A stretch of DNA of 64,000 bases from the NCBI GenBank assembly GCA_003254905.1, contig QANU01021398.1, forward strand, positions 520,847 to 584,846. Reading direction: 5' to 3'. Positions within the stretch are counted from its first letter, which is position 1, and each line of letters opens with the position of its first letter. The notes below the pieces were generated by a model. The model was not told the DNA's origin. It ran no database searches and was given only the letters and a program-made list of their open reading frames with translations. This document shows positions 34,061 through 51,294 of this stretch, piece by piece. A program made the position numbers and the translations under genes. Source of the stretch: Nissolia schottii (lineage: Eukaryota; Streptophyta; Magnoliopsida; Fabales; Fabaceae).

Positions 34061-35702
34061 AGTAGATACATAGAGGAAAGTGCTTGCGGATGTAACAAAT
34101 GAACAGTTTTGTTGCAAAAGAAGCAGGGGAGACGAAGTAGTGATTCAGAGGAAGATGAGAGGGTGTGTTCATGGGAGGAAGATGAGAGAGTTATGTCACA
34201 AGAATGTGGGAGAAGAAAGGTTTTGAGAAAGAGCGCGAAAAGTGAACGATTGTCGTGCAGAAGGATTTAATGGGAGAGTGTGTGACACGCGCACGATGGG
34301 GGAAAGTTTGACGCGTTCTCTCGTTTTATTTGGCTAGAGTAACTGTGGGGCCTTTATTGCAACAGGTGTTCAATAATGTATGTGCAAAAATCGGGGTTCG
34401 AAAAAGTAACATGAGATGATCCATTCTCCCCAATCAATGATGAGCAATAGAATAACAAAAACAAGAATGCCAAAAACATTTTATCAATTAAAGATTGTGA
34501 TAGAGAGCCAATGAATACGGATAAAACAATATGCTCCATCCCGCAGACTCAAACACACAAACTATGCAATCATATGTCCCCTTATTTTATCTTAATATTT
34601 GAGATAGAGATAATTGATTTGTGTATTCTTTTCTATTTTCCCCTTCTTAAAGATTTGAACATTTATATGACCTCTTAACTTAATATTAAGAGAAATGTCA
34701 CTTGAGCTATTAACTTTCAATAACAACTGAATAATTTGAGTGTCCACAAGTTCTAGCTTTCATTATTATTATTTTTCTTAAGGAACAATAAAAGATAATA
34801 AAATTAAACAAACGAAACAAATAGGAGATACACTTTAAAATAATGAAGTTAACATACATAATAAGAAGTTAAACACAGGACACTCCAACCAACTCAACAT
34901 GATTTATGTTTAATAATTCGTCTTGATTTTCATGTACCCTCAAAATCAGGACTGGATCATGGCCACCACCTGATACTTTCACATCCAAACTAGGTACTGT
35001 TGATTTATTGGCTTCATTACCAAACTTTTATGTACCTACACTTGCAGGCTGCAGCCAGCTCATAATTAGAAGCAATGAGAATGAAAGTGATCATCATTCA
35101 CCTGCTGAAGGCAGAAACTTCTCCCTTAGTTTTATGCCTCTTCACTCTTTGAGCTTTAGTCTTATTCCTATAGCGAGTAGTGACATGAGTTACAAAGTAC
35201 TGCGATATATTTAGGGAACACTTTGTTGCACTTTGATAAACCTTTTCTTTTTTTTTTGTCCTTTATGTATATAATTTTTTTTTATTTTTAATTTACAATG
35301 GGTTTATGGAAGTGAAGTTTGTTATGAATTAAACATTTTTTTTAGGTTGCGGGCCCGGTATCTAAGGCTTAGTCTTGACTAATCCGGATCGACTCGTGTT
35401 AGGACCTTGCTTAAGCGATACCAAGCTGCTTACCACTTGGACTAACCCCCGTTGGTGTTATGAATTAAACATTAAACATACTTATACCCACTTATATTTA
35501 TCACTTTTTTTTTACCTAAAATAATAGCGTGAATAGAAAATATAGTAAATCTCATAGGTTTGTTTATATTTATGTTATATAAATTTCGTTAATTACTCTA
35601 GTTCTATTTACATTTGCGAAAGTTTACTTTTTTATTTTATTTTTTGTTGTCAATATATGAATTTTTTTTTAATTTAGTTGAATTATTTTATAGAAAATGT
35701 TT

Positions 35703-35717
35703 TATATATATATATTT

Positions 35718-35757
<40 letters not shown>
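35703..35757. repeat. (TA)n microsatellite with an N beside it
   Basis: Long TA run, interrupted once ('tttaga'). It is followed by 'agng' with an undetermined base at 35759. Confidence 0.9.
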
Positions 35758-35758
<1 letters not shown>

Positions 35759-36917
35759 NGGACATTTTTATATAATATTGAATATATATATATATTAATT
35801 TAATTAAAAATATAAAAATTCAGTCCTTGATTTTTTTTAAAAATTGAATGTGATATGTTATTATTATTTAATTATAAATAAAATATGAAAAAATAGTTGG
35901 CTTTCTCTAATGTCTAGTTAAATTTTTTGATGCTTAGGTGACGTTTTTTTAGCACCAATAAGTTACATTGAAATCGCGAAAAAGAATATTAAAAATTATG
36001 ACCTTTAAATAATTTTTATACGTAAAGTTAAGAGTTTTACCGTGAAGTTGATGCTTATGTGTATTGTAATTGAATTTAATTTTCACATAATGACAATATA
36101 AAAGATTATTTTACACCATCATTTAATCAATTTTTTTGTTTTGAATGACCTTTGCAGATGTGATAGTTAACTATGTTTATTGATTTGTTAATACATAATT
36201 AGATGTTAATATAAAACTCTTTTACACTATTTAAATTAAATCCATTGTAATTACATTGGCGATATACATTTTAATTATCATCAACTCATTATGGATCGTG
36301 CGGGAATTATTTTAAATTACGTATCAAGCCTCAAATTGAAAAATTAGAACTTCTCTAAGAAGGGAAATTAATTATTGTACAGAAGATACTTCCTAAAAAA
36401 AAAGTCTTCTTTGTCTGATAGTAACTTATTTTGATTACTTTGATCAAATTGCCTATTTTCAAGTTTTTATTACATTGCCTGGTGCCTCTCCTTCATTTTT
36501 ACAACATACACTCCCCTTTTCTAAAAATTAAAAATAAGTTACACTTATATGCATAGTTAATTTTGCATTAAACTCAATTATTTAATATGTATTATTATTT
36601 TCTTGACCAAAAGACTTTTCACTGATAGTTATCCATATTGAATTCTTTTAACTCAAAAAAAAAAGTATGATTAATAACAATATAAAGATATTATGCATAC
36701 TTGTGATAATATTTTTATACGAACTGTGATGATTACTTAAAAATTATTATATTATGAGCATTCGTTTGAGTTGCCGTTTAGGGTCATGGCTTGGATGGTA
36801 GCGCCACAGTGGTCTAGGAGTGGATGATAGCGGTCCACAACGTTGTTGCAGCCTCTGTCATGGAACTCGGAAGATGACTGTTGGGTAAAGATAAAGGTAA
36901 TTTTGATATTTTAAGAA

Positions 36918-37260
36918 GGGTTAAATATGTTTTTAATTTTTGTAAATTAAAGTTCTATGTTTGGTTTTTGAAATTTTTTTAATTAGAAATTAGTTCTTGA
37001 AAAAAAAAAATTTGATATGTTTTAGTCTCTACTATTAGAAAGAGACGTTAAGTGCTGACGTGACCGTTAAATATGTCACATGACATATTTAATAGTGTCA
37101 CATGTCACATTTAATGACTATGTTAACACTTAACATTTTCTTTTGACTGCAATAACTAAAATTTATCAAATTTATTTTTAGAATTAATTCCTAATGAAAA
37201 ATTTTTAGAGACTAAATACAAATTTTTAAATTTTATAAGGACTAAAAATATATTTAACTA
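36918..37260. mobile_element. Small TIR element (MITE)
   Basis: Left end GGGTTAAATATGTTTTTAA and, on the opposite strand at the right end, TAGTTAAATATATTTTTAG. Subterminal 'TTTGTAAATT' / 'AAATTTTATAAGG' blocks and a central 'tatgtcacatgacatat' palindrome are present. Flanks TTTTAAGAA / TTTAAAAAA could be a decayed 9-bp duplication. It is of the same general style as the Mutator-like element at 16937. Confidence 0.65.
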
Positions 37261-38779
37261 TTTAAAAAATTATTGAAAGGTAAGGGATGTGATTAGGACT
37301 CTCCCAACAGGTTTGACCCATGAGCTAGCTCGCTTACCCATATTAAATGGATTGTCTAAATGTAAAGAAAAAAGAAAAGAAATTTCAACCATAAAAAATA
37401 AAAATTTATTTAATTTAGCTCATTCAACCAATGAGTCAATTGAGTTGGATTAACTTGATAATTTTAAGTGTTAAAATAGGTTTGTTTTGCAAGTTAGCCT
37501 ATTTACTTGCATTAAATGGATAAGATAAACATTAAAAAAAATACCCGTTCACGAAAAATAAAACCCATTTAATTTGTAGATTAAATGGGTTGGGTTAATC
37601 TATTTCACATTCCTAAGTGTGATAATGTGAATGTAATGTAGTTTTAAAATTTAGGAAGGGAATAACATAATTTTGATAAACGTCAACGAAGTGGGTGTAA
37701 TTTTCTTAGCTTATTTATTCCTGTCAAAGTAGTTTGAAAATTGAGAGAGCGGCAAGAGAAAAAGAAAAGGAATTTTGGAATGAAGGAAGCAAACTGAAAA
37801 AGAAAGGCAGAAGAAATTCAAATACTAAGAAGGAATGGGACAATGGACATGAACAGAAGTTGGTCAAAGCGTGCGTCAATTGTCTTAAAGTGTCAGCAAT
37901 GAAAGGGACTGAACATGGAGTCATGGACCCCCCAGAAATAAAAATTAATCAGAAATATTGTTGTACCAAAAAATGAAAATCAGAAAAGTACTATTGAGAT
38001 TTAATTAATGTGGGAAAAACTGTTAACAAACTTTACCTCTTTTGCTCTTGCAAACTTAGTACTGTGTATAAAGACCACTTTTAGCATGCTTGATTTTTCT
38101 TTTGTAAATCTTTAAATTAAGAATAGTTTTTTCAACAAAAAAAATCATACTTTGAGTGGTGTAAATAGGCTTATTTTACTTATATAAAGTCCGTATTATA
38201 AATAAGGGATTAGTTTTTATGCCTTGACTTTGTAAATAAGTTTTTTTATTATCATTTAATCACATGCTGATAGTTAGTTACTTAAATATCTCATGAGTAA
38301 ATATCGTTATTTAATTTATTTATTTTTGATAATTTTTACAATTAATTTTATCGAATTTTTTTATCATTTTATTTTTTATATGATTATAATAAACTTTTTA
38401 TCAGTTAAATCATTGAAAGAGTAAACTTATAAAATGTTTAGAGGTTTGTGAATTATTTGAGTTTATGATGCACCTCTCTATAAATATTATATTAAAAAAT
38501 ATTAATTTATCATATTAGATCGTATAATTCATTAATATGTCATATTATATAATGAAATAATAATATCATTTGATGAATTTAGTCGTAAAAATTATAAAAA
38601 AAATAAAAAAAATTAAGTAGCATATGATATTTACCCCATAAATTATTTGAGAAACTACCATGTTGATATATCAACAAAAATGGTTGAATCTTATCATTCA
38701 CTACCTCAACAAATACCCATATAATAACATATAATTAGATGATAATATAAAATCAATACATATAAATTAATCTCAATAA

Positions 38780-38806
38780 ATAATAATAATAATAATAATA
38801 ATACAA
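38780..38806. repeat. (TAA)n microsatellite
   Basis: About eight AAT units in a row. Confidence 0.85.
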
Positions 38807-39287
38807 AATTTTATTCAATAAATAAAAGTTGACTCAATTTGAATGAAATTGGTGAAAATGTAGTGGACTTCCATATAAAGAATAATAATGTTATTTGTAA
38901 AAATTGTTATGAACATTCAATATATAACATTCACATTCAGAAAATTAATTGTGAATCCAGAAGAAAAAAAGTCTCCACAATGACTATGGAGTCTTGACTT
39001 TTTTGAATGCAAATAATAAAAAAAGAAAAACCCTTGTTGTCTCGTAAAGCTAAATAGAAATGAGTTTTATGATGTATTTAAATACTGTATACTTATAAAG
39101 ATATTCTTATGCTGTGGAAAAAAAAAATAAAGAAATGAAATAAGAGCAGGGGTTCCCCTGGATTCTTGAGCTCCTTTTGCACACTTCCCTTGACAGACAG
39201 TTGACGCCAACAAAAACAACAAACCAAGCTCCACACATTCACATTCACATTCACTTTCACTTCCTCTTCATGAAAATCTTCAACTCA

Positions 39288-39426
39288 GGTTCTTCCTCCC
39301 CTCTTTAACTCCTTCTCTCCTCCCTCTTTCAATTCTGTTTTTCATTTTTTTTTAAATGTTTCATTTAATGTTGTGCTTTCTTGACTAACATGTATGTGTT
39401 GTGTTGTGTGGAGTAAAAATGAGGTG

Positions 39427-39466
<40 letters not shown>

Positions 39467-39579
39467 TTAGAATGAAACCCCATTGTTTTTCACTGGGATT
39501 ACTTTCCTGACTATGTTTCTATGTATTGCTTGTGTTCTGTGTTTTTGTTATGAAGCCTAATGTTGCTACTGTTTCCAGG
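39288..39579 (+). other. Possible 5' UTR intron of the NEK gene
   Basis: A donor at AACTCAG|GTTCTTCC (about 39288) and an acceptor at GTTTCCAG|GAATGG (39579) would remove about 290 nt of leader. After splicing, a tiny upstream frame (ATGGCACGTGTGTAG, about 39582) precedes the NEK start. This is inferred from splice-like signals only. Confidence 0.45.
39429..39463. repeat. (TA)n microsatellite in the NEK 5' region
   Basis: TA run in the probable 5' UTR intron of the NEK gene. Confidence 0.9.
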
Positions 39580-39641
39580 AATGGCACGTGTGTAGGAATT
39601 TTGGATTTGAAGTGGTTTTCCAGTTAGTTCAGAAAAAAAAA

Positions 39642-44890
<5,249 letters not shown>

Positions 44891-45089
44891 GGTTTTCTAA
44901 TGCAACTTTATGATCGTTAACAAAGGGGACAGTAAATATAGATCAATCTACATCTTCTACATAATGACATTAGAGTGCTAAGATTAGTTCCTAATCCTAT
45001 CTAGTTCAAGTTGAAAGGTTATATAATGCAACTTTATGATCATTTACTAGTGACATTTTATATATAACTAGTTTTAATTACTGTGCATC

Positions 45090-45888
45090 NNNNNNNNNNN
45101 NNNNNNNNNNNNNNNNNNNNNNNNNNNNNNNNNNNNNNNNNNNNNNNNNNNNNNNNNNNNNNNNNNNNNNNNNNNNNNNNNNNNNNNNNNNNNNNNNNNN
45201 NNNNNNNNNNNNNNNNNNNNNNNNNNNNNNNNNNNNNNNNNNNNNNNNNNNNNNNNNNNNNNNNNNNNNNNNNNNNNNNNNNNNNNNNNNNNNNNNNNNN
45301 NNNNNNNNNNNNNNNNNNNNNNNNNNNNNNNNNNNNNNNNNNNNNNNNNNNNNNNNNNNNNNNNNNNNNNNNNNNNNNNNNNNNNNNNNNNNNNNNNNNN
45401 NNNNNNNNNNNNNNNNNNNNNNNNNNNNNNNNNNNNNNNNNNNNNNNNNNNNNNNNNNNNNNNNNNNNNNNNNNNNNNNNNNNNNNNNNNNNNNNNNNNN
45501 NNNNNNNNNNNNNNNNNNNNNNNNNNNNNNNNNNNNNNNNNNNNNNNNNNNNNNNNNNNNNNNNNNNNNNNNNNNNNNNNNNNNNNNNNNNNNNNNNNNN
45601 NNNNNNNNNNNNNNNNNNNNNNNNNNNNNNNNNNNNNNNNNNNNNNNNNNNNNNNNNNNNNNNNNNNNNNNNNNNNNNNNNNNNNNNNNNNNNNNNNNNN
45701 NNNNNNNNNNNNNNNNNNNNNNNNNNNNNNNNNNNNNNNNNNNNNNNNNNNNNNNNNNNNNNNNNNNNNNNNNNNNNNNNNNNNNNNNNNNNNNNNNNNN
45801 NNNNNNNNNNNNNNNNNNNNNNNNNNNNNNNNNNNNNNNNNNNNNNNNNNNNNNNNNNNNNNNNNNNNNNNNNNNNNNNNNNNNNNNN
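45090..45888. other. Assembly gap (799 N)
   Basis: The gap ends exactly where sequence shared by all three tandem secreted-protein units begins, so the assembly probably broke in repeated DNA. The spacer of the first unit, or further units, may be hidden here. Confidence 0.95.
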
Positions 45889-46051
45889 TTCAACAAGTGC
45901 GAGGCTTCATGCTAATATACATCACCATTATCATACAAGTGAAAAGCTATTGCACACATAATAATACATAGGGCACAGACTTTTATTTATCATAGCACGG
46001 ATGCTTGCTTTATAAGCAACACAGGCATAGCTTAATTAGTACTTGAGCGCT

Positions 46052-46396
46052 TTAGTTGGCAGCTGGGGGGTGGTGCGGCCCCTTGCGCGGCGGAAGGCTG
46101 TCTTTTTCCATCTTATTCTCCTCCAGATCTTCTGTAGTTGACGTGTGTGGTGGTCCATGTGGAGGTCTGTGTGGTCGTCGGTCACTAGACGTGTGTAGTG
46201 GTCCATGTGGAGGTCTCTGTCGTCGCCGCTCCTGTGAGTTTACTTCCTCCGCAGTTGAGGTGAGTGGTGGTTTACCTGGATGCCTTTTTGGATATGTGTT
46301 AGTGTGCTGATTTGGGTGATCAACAAGATCAGAGGTTGTAGCCAGCACTGCCAGTGCAAGTAGCAACACTAGGATGCTCCAATATTTGGGAGACAT
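46052..46396 (-). CDS. Small secreted Pro/His-rich protein, unit 1
   Basis: 114 residues, single exon. The N-terminus is a clear signal peptide (MSPKYW then ILVLLLALAVLA, probable cleavage near TTS). The mature part is rich in Pro, His, Arg, Thr and Ser, with repeated RPPHGPxHTS blocks, basic pairs, an acidic EDLEENKMEKD stretch, and the end GPHHPPAAN. No cysteines are present after the signal. The last part is identical to the unit 2 protein. A TATA box lies 63 bp before the start. It is predicted to enter the secretory pathway. A cell-wall-type Pro-rich protein or a processed peptide precursor are both possible. I recognise no named family and assign no function. Confidence 0.75.
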   Translation of the reverse strand: MSPKYWSILVLLLALAVLATTSDLVDHPNQHTNTYPKRHPGKPPLTSTAEEVNSQERRRQRPPHGPLHTSSDRRPHRPPHGPPHTSTTEDLEENKMEKDSLPPRKGPHHPPAAN

Positions 46397-46458
46397 TTTC
46401 GTCCAGGGGCTTTTTGGAATTTGTATGGTGTATACACTAGAGCAAGGGCGTAGTGGCC

Positions 46459-46466
46459 TTTATAAT
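46459..46466 (-). promoter_or_regulatory. TATA box, unit 1 secreted-protein gene
   Basis: - strand CATTATAAAGG, 63 bp before the start codon. The same box lies at 63-64 bp in the two paralogues. Confidence 0.75.
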
Positions 46467-46559
46467 GGGTCTAGCTCATATGTCTTCATGCCCCGTGTCA
46501 TTTTTCGTTTTTTATGCTTTTGTTGGTATAATAGATTTTTAATTTTATGAAAAGTATTA

Positions 46560-47440
46560 TTTGTGTAATCATACATGGGGGTAGCACTCAAACCCATCAT
46601 ACCCATAAAAGTAGAAAATATTTCATCATGTTAATTTTTTATCACTTCACAGTAGGTCCATATTTTTGACAACGTAGGTGTTGGATATTAATTTAAAAAA
46701 AATGGGGTAAGTGTTTGAGGATTTTATTTCTTAACCTATCTTATCGTTTTATTTATTTCATACGTGTATTTATCAAAATTAATAAAATCTTGACAAAAAA
46801 ATATATAAAATGAGTAAAAAAATAACAAAGACTAAAATTATGACTTTTAAATATTTCTCAAAACATAAACGTATAAATAATATTAATTTTTTTATTTGTT
46901 TTTTCCCAAATAAGGGGAGAAAATTCAACACCGGAGGTCTAAGTAGCCAAAAGAATTGAACAAGAACACAACCTAGACTTAACTATGCTGGACTTATAAT
47001 AGTTAACTGGTGAAAATTTTTTAGCAAAATGTGAGTGGGACACTAGTAAAAGAAAAAAAGACTCTTATTTTATTATCTTATCTCTTTGTCGTCTGGACTC
47101 TTTCTTTACTATGTTTTTCGTCAAAAGTATGTTTGGTAGGGGTTTACTTTAGGCATAAATTTCAATTTTATTATCTTATGTCTTTGTCGTCTAGACTCTT
47201 TCTTGACTATTTTTCGTCAAAAGGATGTTTGGTAGTGGGTTACTTTAAGCATAAATTTCAATAAACTCAATTATGTTTGCAGTAAAACGGGAAGGAAAAG
47301 TTGTAGAGAGTTGCATCATTTGTTATCAAAATGTAATAAAAACAAAATGTGTCAGGCCGAACATGATGAGCCCAGCCCACAACTAGTAAAAGCCCAATCA
47401 ATGATACTAAAGACCCCAGCCCACTACAGAGAGGCCCAAA
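46560..47440. other. Upstream region of unit 1
   Basis: AT-rich, homologous to the upstream regions in units 2 and 3. It includes a local duplication of 'ttattatcttatctctttgtcgtct...aggcataaatttcaat' (47070-47160 and 47165-47260). No gene. Confidence 0.6.
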
Positions 47441-48739
47441 AAAATGATGGGCGATTGGGAAAGAAGAGAGGAAAAAAATAAAGAATAAGAAAAAAAAGAA
47501 AAAGTACATATTAACGAGAGTGAATTGTATAATAGTTGACAAATTTTGGGTTATACACAAAACATTTCTCTGTTGTTAAAAGCACTTGTTAAAGATTCAA
47601 AAATATAAATATTTTAAGTTTTTAGCGTAATCAATATATTGAAATATTAAAATATGTCTTTTTTAATAAACAATTTATCTTTTTAGTATCTTTAATAAGT
47701 GCCCTTAAGAGATTTATCAGTAAAATCCTTTTAAAAATACAAGCGTAGGATATCTATAAAAAATTAAATATACAAATAAACATTAGTCATTGATTTATCA
47801 TTTTGTTACTTTGTTGACAGCACACTTGACTATGTTTTTTGTCAAAAAAGTTAGGGGTTACATTAGGCTTAAATTTTCAAAAACTCAGTTATGTTTGGTA
47901 GTACAGAAAAACGGGACGGAAAAGTTGTAGATGCATTCTTTGTTATGAAACCTTTATGTAGGGGGTGCCCATAGTTGAGTCAACCCGTCAAACTCACTCA
48001 ACTCGAAGTCAATTGGGTATTGAATGAGAACTGACTCAACTTAATACTTTATTGGTTGGGTGATGAGTTATTAGATTCTGAATCGAATCAATTTATCTAC
48101 TTAACGAAGACCTTTTTTTTATCCTAGTACTACCTAACTTAGTCCAAGGCCCCCTTCTTTCTAAAAAAAAGGTTCCCAAAACCTCAAAATAATAGTAAAA
48201 AATTATAAAAAGAAAAAGGAAAAGAGAATACTTTGATTGCTCGTATACTTGCTCAACTCGCTTAATAACTTAACGAATCGACTCGTGACAAGTCACTCTA
48301 TTCAAAATCACACATAACTCAACTTGCTCAATATGTTGGGTGAGTTCATCTAAAAAATATGACTCAAATTGGTGAATGTATATCCCTACCTTCATATGTA
48401 CAAAACATCACGTAAAACATCACTAAAAACATATAATCAATGGTTAATAATATTCATGATCATGAAAGTTAGATGTACTCCATGATTGAGTATACAAGTA
48501 TTTCGCATTTAGATGTAACAAATATTCCTATTGTCCAACTTTTTTACAGTTAATAATACTCTTTTCAAGTGAAGCGAGGACCAAAACAGTAGGCCTCTTA
48601 TTAGTTACCTTCCTCTGTTTAAGTTATAAAGATATGCATTTTTTATTTTTTGTTGGTACATCTAAAAGTTTAGGTGGGGTAAGTAACGATATTTAATTAG
48701 GGTATTTGACGTTTATAAAAGAACTTATAAATCACTAGC

Positions 48740-48840
48740 CAACAAGGCTTTCATATTTGGCAGCGAGATTTGAACCCTCACCCTTTTGGAGTAAGGATCT
48801 AAATTTTAACCAACTGTGTTACTCTTTATTAGCAAGATAT
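48740..48840. repeat. SINE-like fragment in spacer (also at 53850-53955)
   Basis: 'cagcgagatttgaaccctcaccc...ggatctaaattttaaccaactgtgttac' resembles the reverse strand of a tRNA-type promoter region. Two copies exist because the spacer is duplicated. This is degenerate. Confidence 0.35.
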
Positions 48841-49586
48841 GCATTTTTTATGAGATTATTTTTTCTTGTGAAAAACTTATCTATATTGAAACTCATCATA
48901 AGTTTTTCAATAAAAATGTATTTTTCCTAAAGAATAACACAAACTAATGGGCTCTGCATCTACTGATGTTGTGGTTAGCAAGCTGTCTGCATGAACATTA
49001 TGGCTGAGAAAAAAAAATTTGATGGGAAAATTAAAAATGGATTGTGGAACTGAATTTTTCGAAGTCCTAGCTAAAATATTTTAATTAATGATATTTTTGC
49101 AACTTAAGCTATTTAGCTTGCAAAATTGGCAAAGATATTTGCAATCTATGCGGCCATGCTCAAGACTGTATCTGTTTCCGTATTGAAAATTTTCATTTTA
49201 ACAAACATTTAGCTGGGGTTTAGGTTTATAAATAGTTAATTCAACCGGCACCTCTAACTTTGAAAATATCAGGAACTTAATAGTGAAGGTTTTCTTTTTT
49301 GTGATATAAACCAAATTGGACCTTCATATATGTATGCAGCACAATGCATCTAAGTGATGTGCATTCACGCATGTGCATAAAGGCTTGTGGATAGTGGTGG
49401 TGGTACCATGTATACTGGCTTTCTTCAACAAGTGCGAGGCTTCATGCTAATATACATCACCATTATCATACAAGTGAAAAGCTATTGCACACATAATAAT
49501 ACATAGGGCACAGACTTTTATTTATCATAGCACGGATGCTTGCTTTATAAGCAACACAGGCATAGCTTAATTAGTACTTGAGCGCT

Positions 49587-49970
49587 TTAGTTGGCAGCTG
49601 GGGGGTGGTGCGGCCCCTTGCGCGGCGGAAGGCTGTCTTTTTCCATCTTATTCTCCTCCAGATCTTCTGTAGTTGACGTGTGTGGTGGTCCATGTGGAGG
49701 TCTGTGTGGTCGTGTCGTGTCTGTGTTTACGTGCTCCGCAGTTGAGGTGTGTGGTGGTTTACCTGGATGTTTGGGTACGCGAGTGCTTGTGTGTGACGTC
49801 TTCACTTCCTCTTGCAGGGATGCCTCCTCCTCTGGATGTCCATGATGACCAGGACGCGTTTTTGGATATCCGTTAATGTGCTGATTTGGGTGATCAACAA
49901 GATCAGAGGTTGTAGCCAGCACTGCCAGTGCAAGTAGCAACACTAGGATGCTCCAATATTTGGGAGACAT
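49587..49970 (-). CDS. Small secreted Pro/His-rich protein, unit 2
   Basis: 127 residues, single exon, same signal peptide as unit 1. The mature part has an extra middle segment with RPGHHGHPEEE and SHTSTRVPKHPGKPPHTSTAEH. It has only one RPHRPPHGPPHTSTTED block where unit 1 has a second related one. From RPHRPPHGPPHTSTTED to the C-terminus (GPHHPPAAN) it is identical to unit 1. No cysteines after the signal. The function is unknown. The shared ends with a variable middle point to segment duplication and loss. Confidence 0.75.
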   Translation of the reverse strand: MSPKYWSILVLLLALAVLATTSDLVDHPNQHINGYPKTRPGHHGHPEEEASLQEEVKTSHTSTRVPKHPGKPPHTSTAEHVNTDTTRPHRPPHGPPHTSTTEDLEENKMEKDSLPPRKGPHHPPAAN

Positions 49971-50032
49971 TTTCGTCCAGGGGCTTTTTGGAATTTGGAT
50001 GGTGTATACACTAGAGCAAGGGTGCAGTGGCC

Positions 50033-50040
50033 TTTTATAA
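50033..50040 (-). promoter_or_regulatory. TATA box, unit 2 secreted-protein gene
   Basis: - strand ATTATAAAAGG, 63 bp before the start codon. Confidence 0.75.
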
Positions 50041-50389
50041 TGGGTCTACCTCATATGTCTTCATGCCACGTGTCATTTTTTTTAATGCTTTTGTTGGTAT
50101 AATAAATTTTATCCTTATCTTTAATTTTATGAAAAGTATTATTTGTATAATCATACATGGGGGTTAGCACTCAAACCCATCATACCCATAAAAGTAGAAA
50201 ATATTTCGTCATGTTAATTTTTTATCACTTCACAGTAGGTCCATATTTTTGACAACGTAGGGGTTGGATATTATTTCTTAGCCTAACTTATCGTTTTATT
50301 TATTTCATACGTATATTTATCAAAATTTATTATCAATATTAATAAAATCTTGACAAAAAATATATAAAATGAGTAAAAAAATATGTTAT

Positions 50390-50870
50390 AAGTAATATAA
50401 TCAGGAACTACACTTGATTAAATATTGTATTTATAATTGAAATTGAATAATGTTAACTTTAAATTAAATTAATGAAAAAATATCATAAATACACATTAAT
50501 GCATGACACTTAGTGATTATGTCATGTTTTATTCAGTATCTGTATTATTTTATAATTCAATAAAACATAGCTCAATTATGATAAATATATGAAATTAGCT
50601 AAATAAACTTAATATATATTATCTAATATAAACAAAGTTAGGTAAATATCTAACAAAGTTAAAAAATTTGTACATTTTGAGGTAAACTCGTAAACTTGTA
50701 GGTAGATTTTAACTCGTAAACTCGCTAGTAGAATCGACAGTTTACTTAAACTCGTACGAGTTTACAGTTTGCATAAGTGTTAACTTGTTTTGTGTAGTTA
50801 CGAGTTTACGAGTTAACTCGGGTGTTTAATAACCACGCTTATAATATTTAACTCTCGTTAAAAAATTTTA
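50390..50870. other. Extra AT-rich DNA in the unit 2 upstream region
   Basis: Sequence absent from the matching place in units 1 and 3. It includes a degenerate 'aaactcgtaaactcg / acgagtttacgagttaactcg' inverted-repeat region (50685-50825). It may be a transposon relic. No gene. Confidence 0.5.
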
Positions 50871-51294
50871 ACAAAATGTGAGTGGGACACTAGTAGAAGA
50901 AAAAAAGACTCTTATTTTATTATCTTATCTCTTTGTCGTCTGGGCTTTTTCTTGACTATGTTTTGCGTCAAAAGTATGTTTGGTAGGGGGTTACTTTAGG
51001 CATAGATATGTTTGGTAGGGGGTTACTTTGGGCATAAATTTCAATAAACTCAATTATGTTTGCAGTAAAAGGGGAAGGAAATGTTTTAGAGTTGCATCAT
51101 TTGTTATGAAAATGTATAAAAAAAAAATTGTGTCTGGCCGAACATGATGAGCCCAGCCCACAACTAGTAAAAGCCCAATCTATGTTACCTAAGAGCCCAG
51201 CCCACTACAGAGATGCCCAAAATCAACCACGTAGTTGAATCGGAAGGTTAGCTCCACACCGTAACTGCAATTGAGACAGACAGACAGAGAGGAA

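Larger units (their letters stand above)
28868..34378. mobile_element. Candidate Mutator-like composite carrying FAR1-like and Ulp1-type sequences
   Basis: The left edge ATTATTGCACACCCCCTGTT and the reverse complement of the right edge ATTATTGAACACCTGTTGCA match over about 20 bp with small indels. Between them lie a FAR1-like gene fragment (+ strand), a captured NRPB1 CTD exon, and a pseudogene resembling the N-terminal region of Ulp1-carrying Mutator-like elements (- strand). FAR1 and Ulp1 sequences are both known passengers or core genes of plant Mutator-like elements. No catalytic transposase domain or Ulp1 protease domain was recognised, and I could not find a convincing 9-bp target duplication, so the outer limits are provisional. 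Confidence 0.5.
34379..39240. other. AT-rich intergenic region
   Basis: No supported gene. A 110-bp segment near 35346-35455 (GGGCCCGGTATCTAAGG ... CACTTGGACTAACCCCCGTT) looks like a dispersed plant repeat. The frame at 35008-35214 and the Lys-rich frame at 37734-37976 have no recognisable domain or splice partners. The rest is A/T-rich with microsatellites. The sequence from about 39180 is the likely transcribed leader region of the NEK gene. Confidence 0.5.
45889..49423 (-). repeat. Tandem unit 1 (secreted-protein gene; oxygenase gene deleted)
   Basis: Matches 49424-54555 and 54556 onwards, starting at TTCAACAAGTGCGAGGCTTC in each. It holds the first secreted-protein gene and its upstream region. 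At 47441-47446 ('gaggcccaaaaaaatgatgg') the sequence jumps from the region just before the oxygenase start in the other units directly into spacer DNA found after the truncated oxygenase in unit 2 (about 52546). About 1.3 kb present in unit 2 is missing, including the oxygenase exons. The spacer 47450-49423 is close to 52546-54555. Confidence 0.88.

Noticed and set aside
35008..35214. 68-residue frame in the intergenic region
   Set aside because: No domain, no partner exons, AT-rich surroundings; nothing beyond an open frame supports it.
35346..35455. Possible tRNA gene (GGGCCCGG...CACTTGGACTAACCCCCG)
   Set aside because: No cloverleaf with a proper anticodon arm and TPsiC loop; looks like a dispersed plant repeat.
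37734..37976. 80-residue Lys-rich frame
   Set aside because: Composition reflects an A-rich tract; no domain or splice signals.
46056..46310. + strand frames opposite the secreted-protein genes (also 49591-49876, 54739-54936)
   Set aside because: Antisense shadows; the - strand frames have a signal peptide, a TATA box at constant spacing and are conserved in three units.
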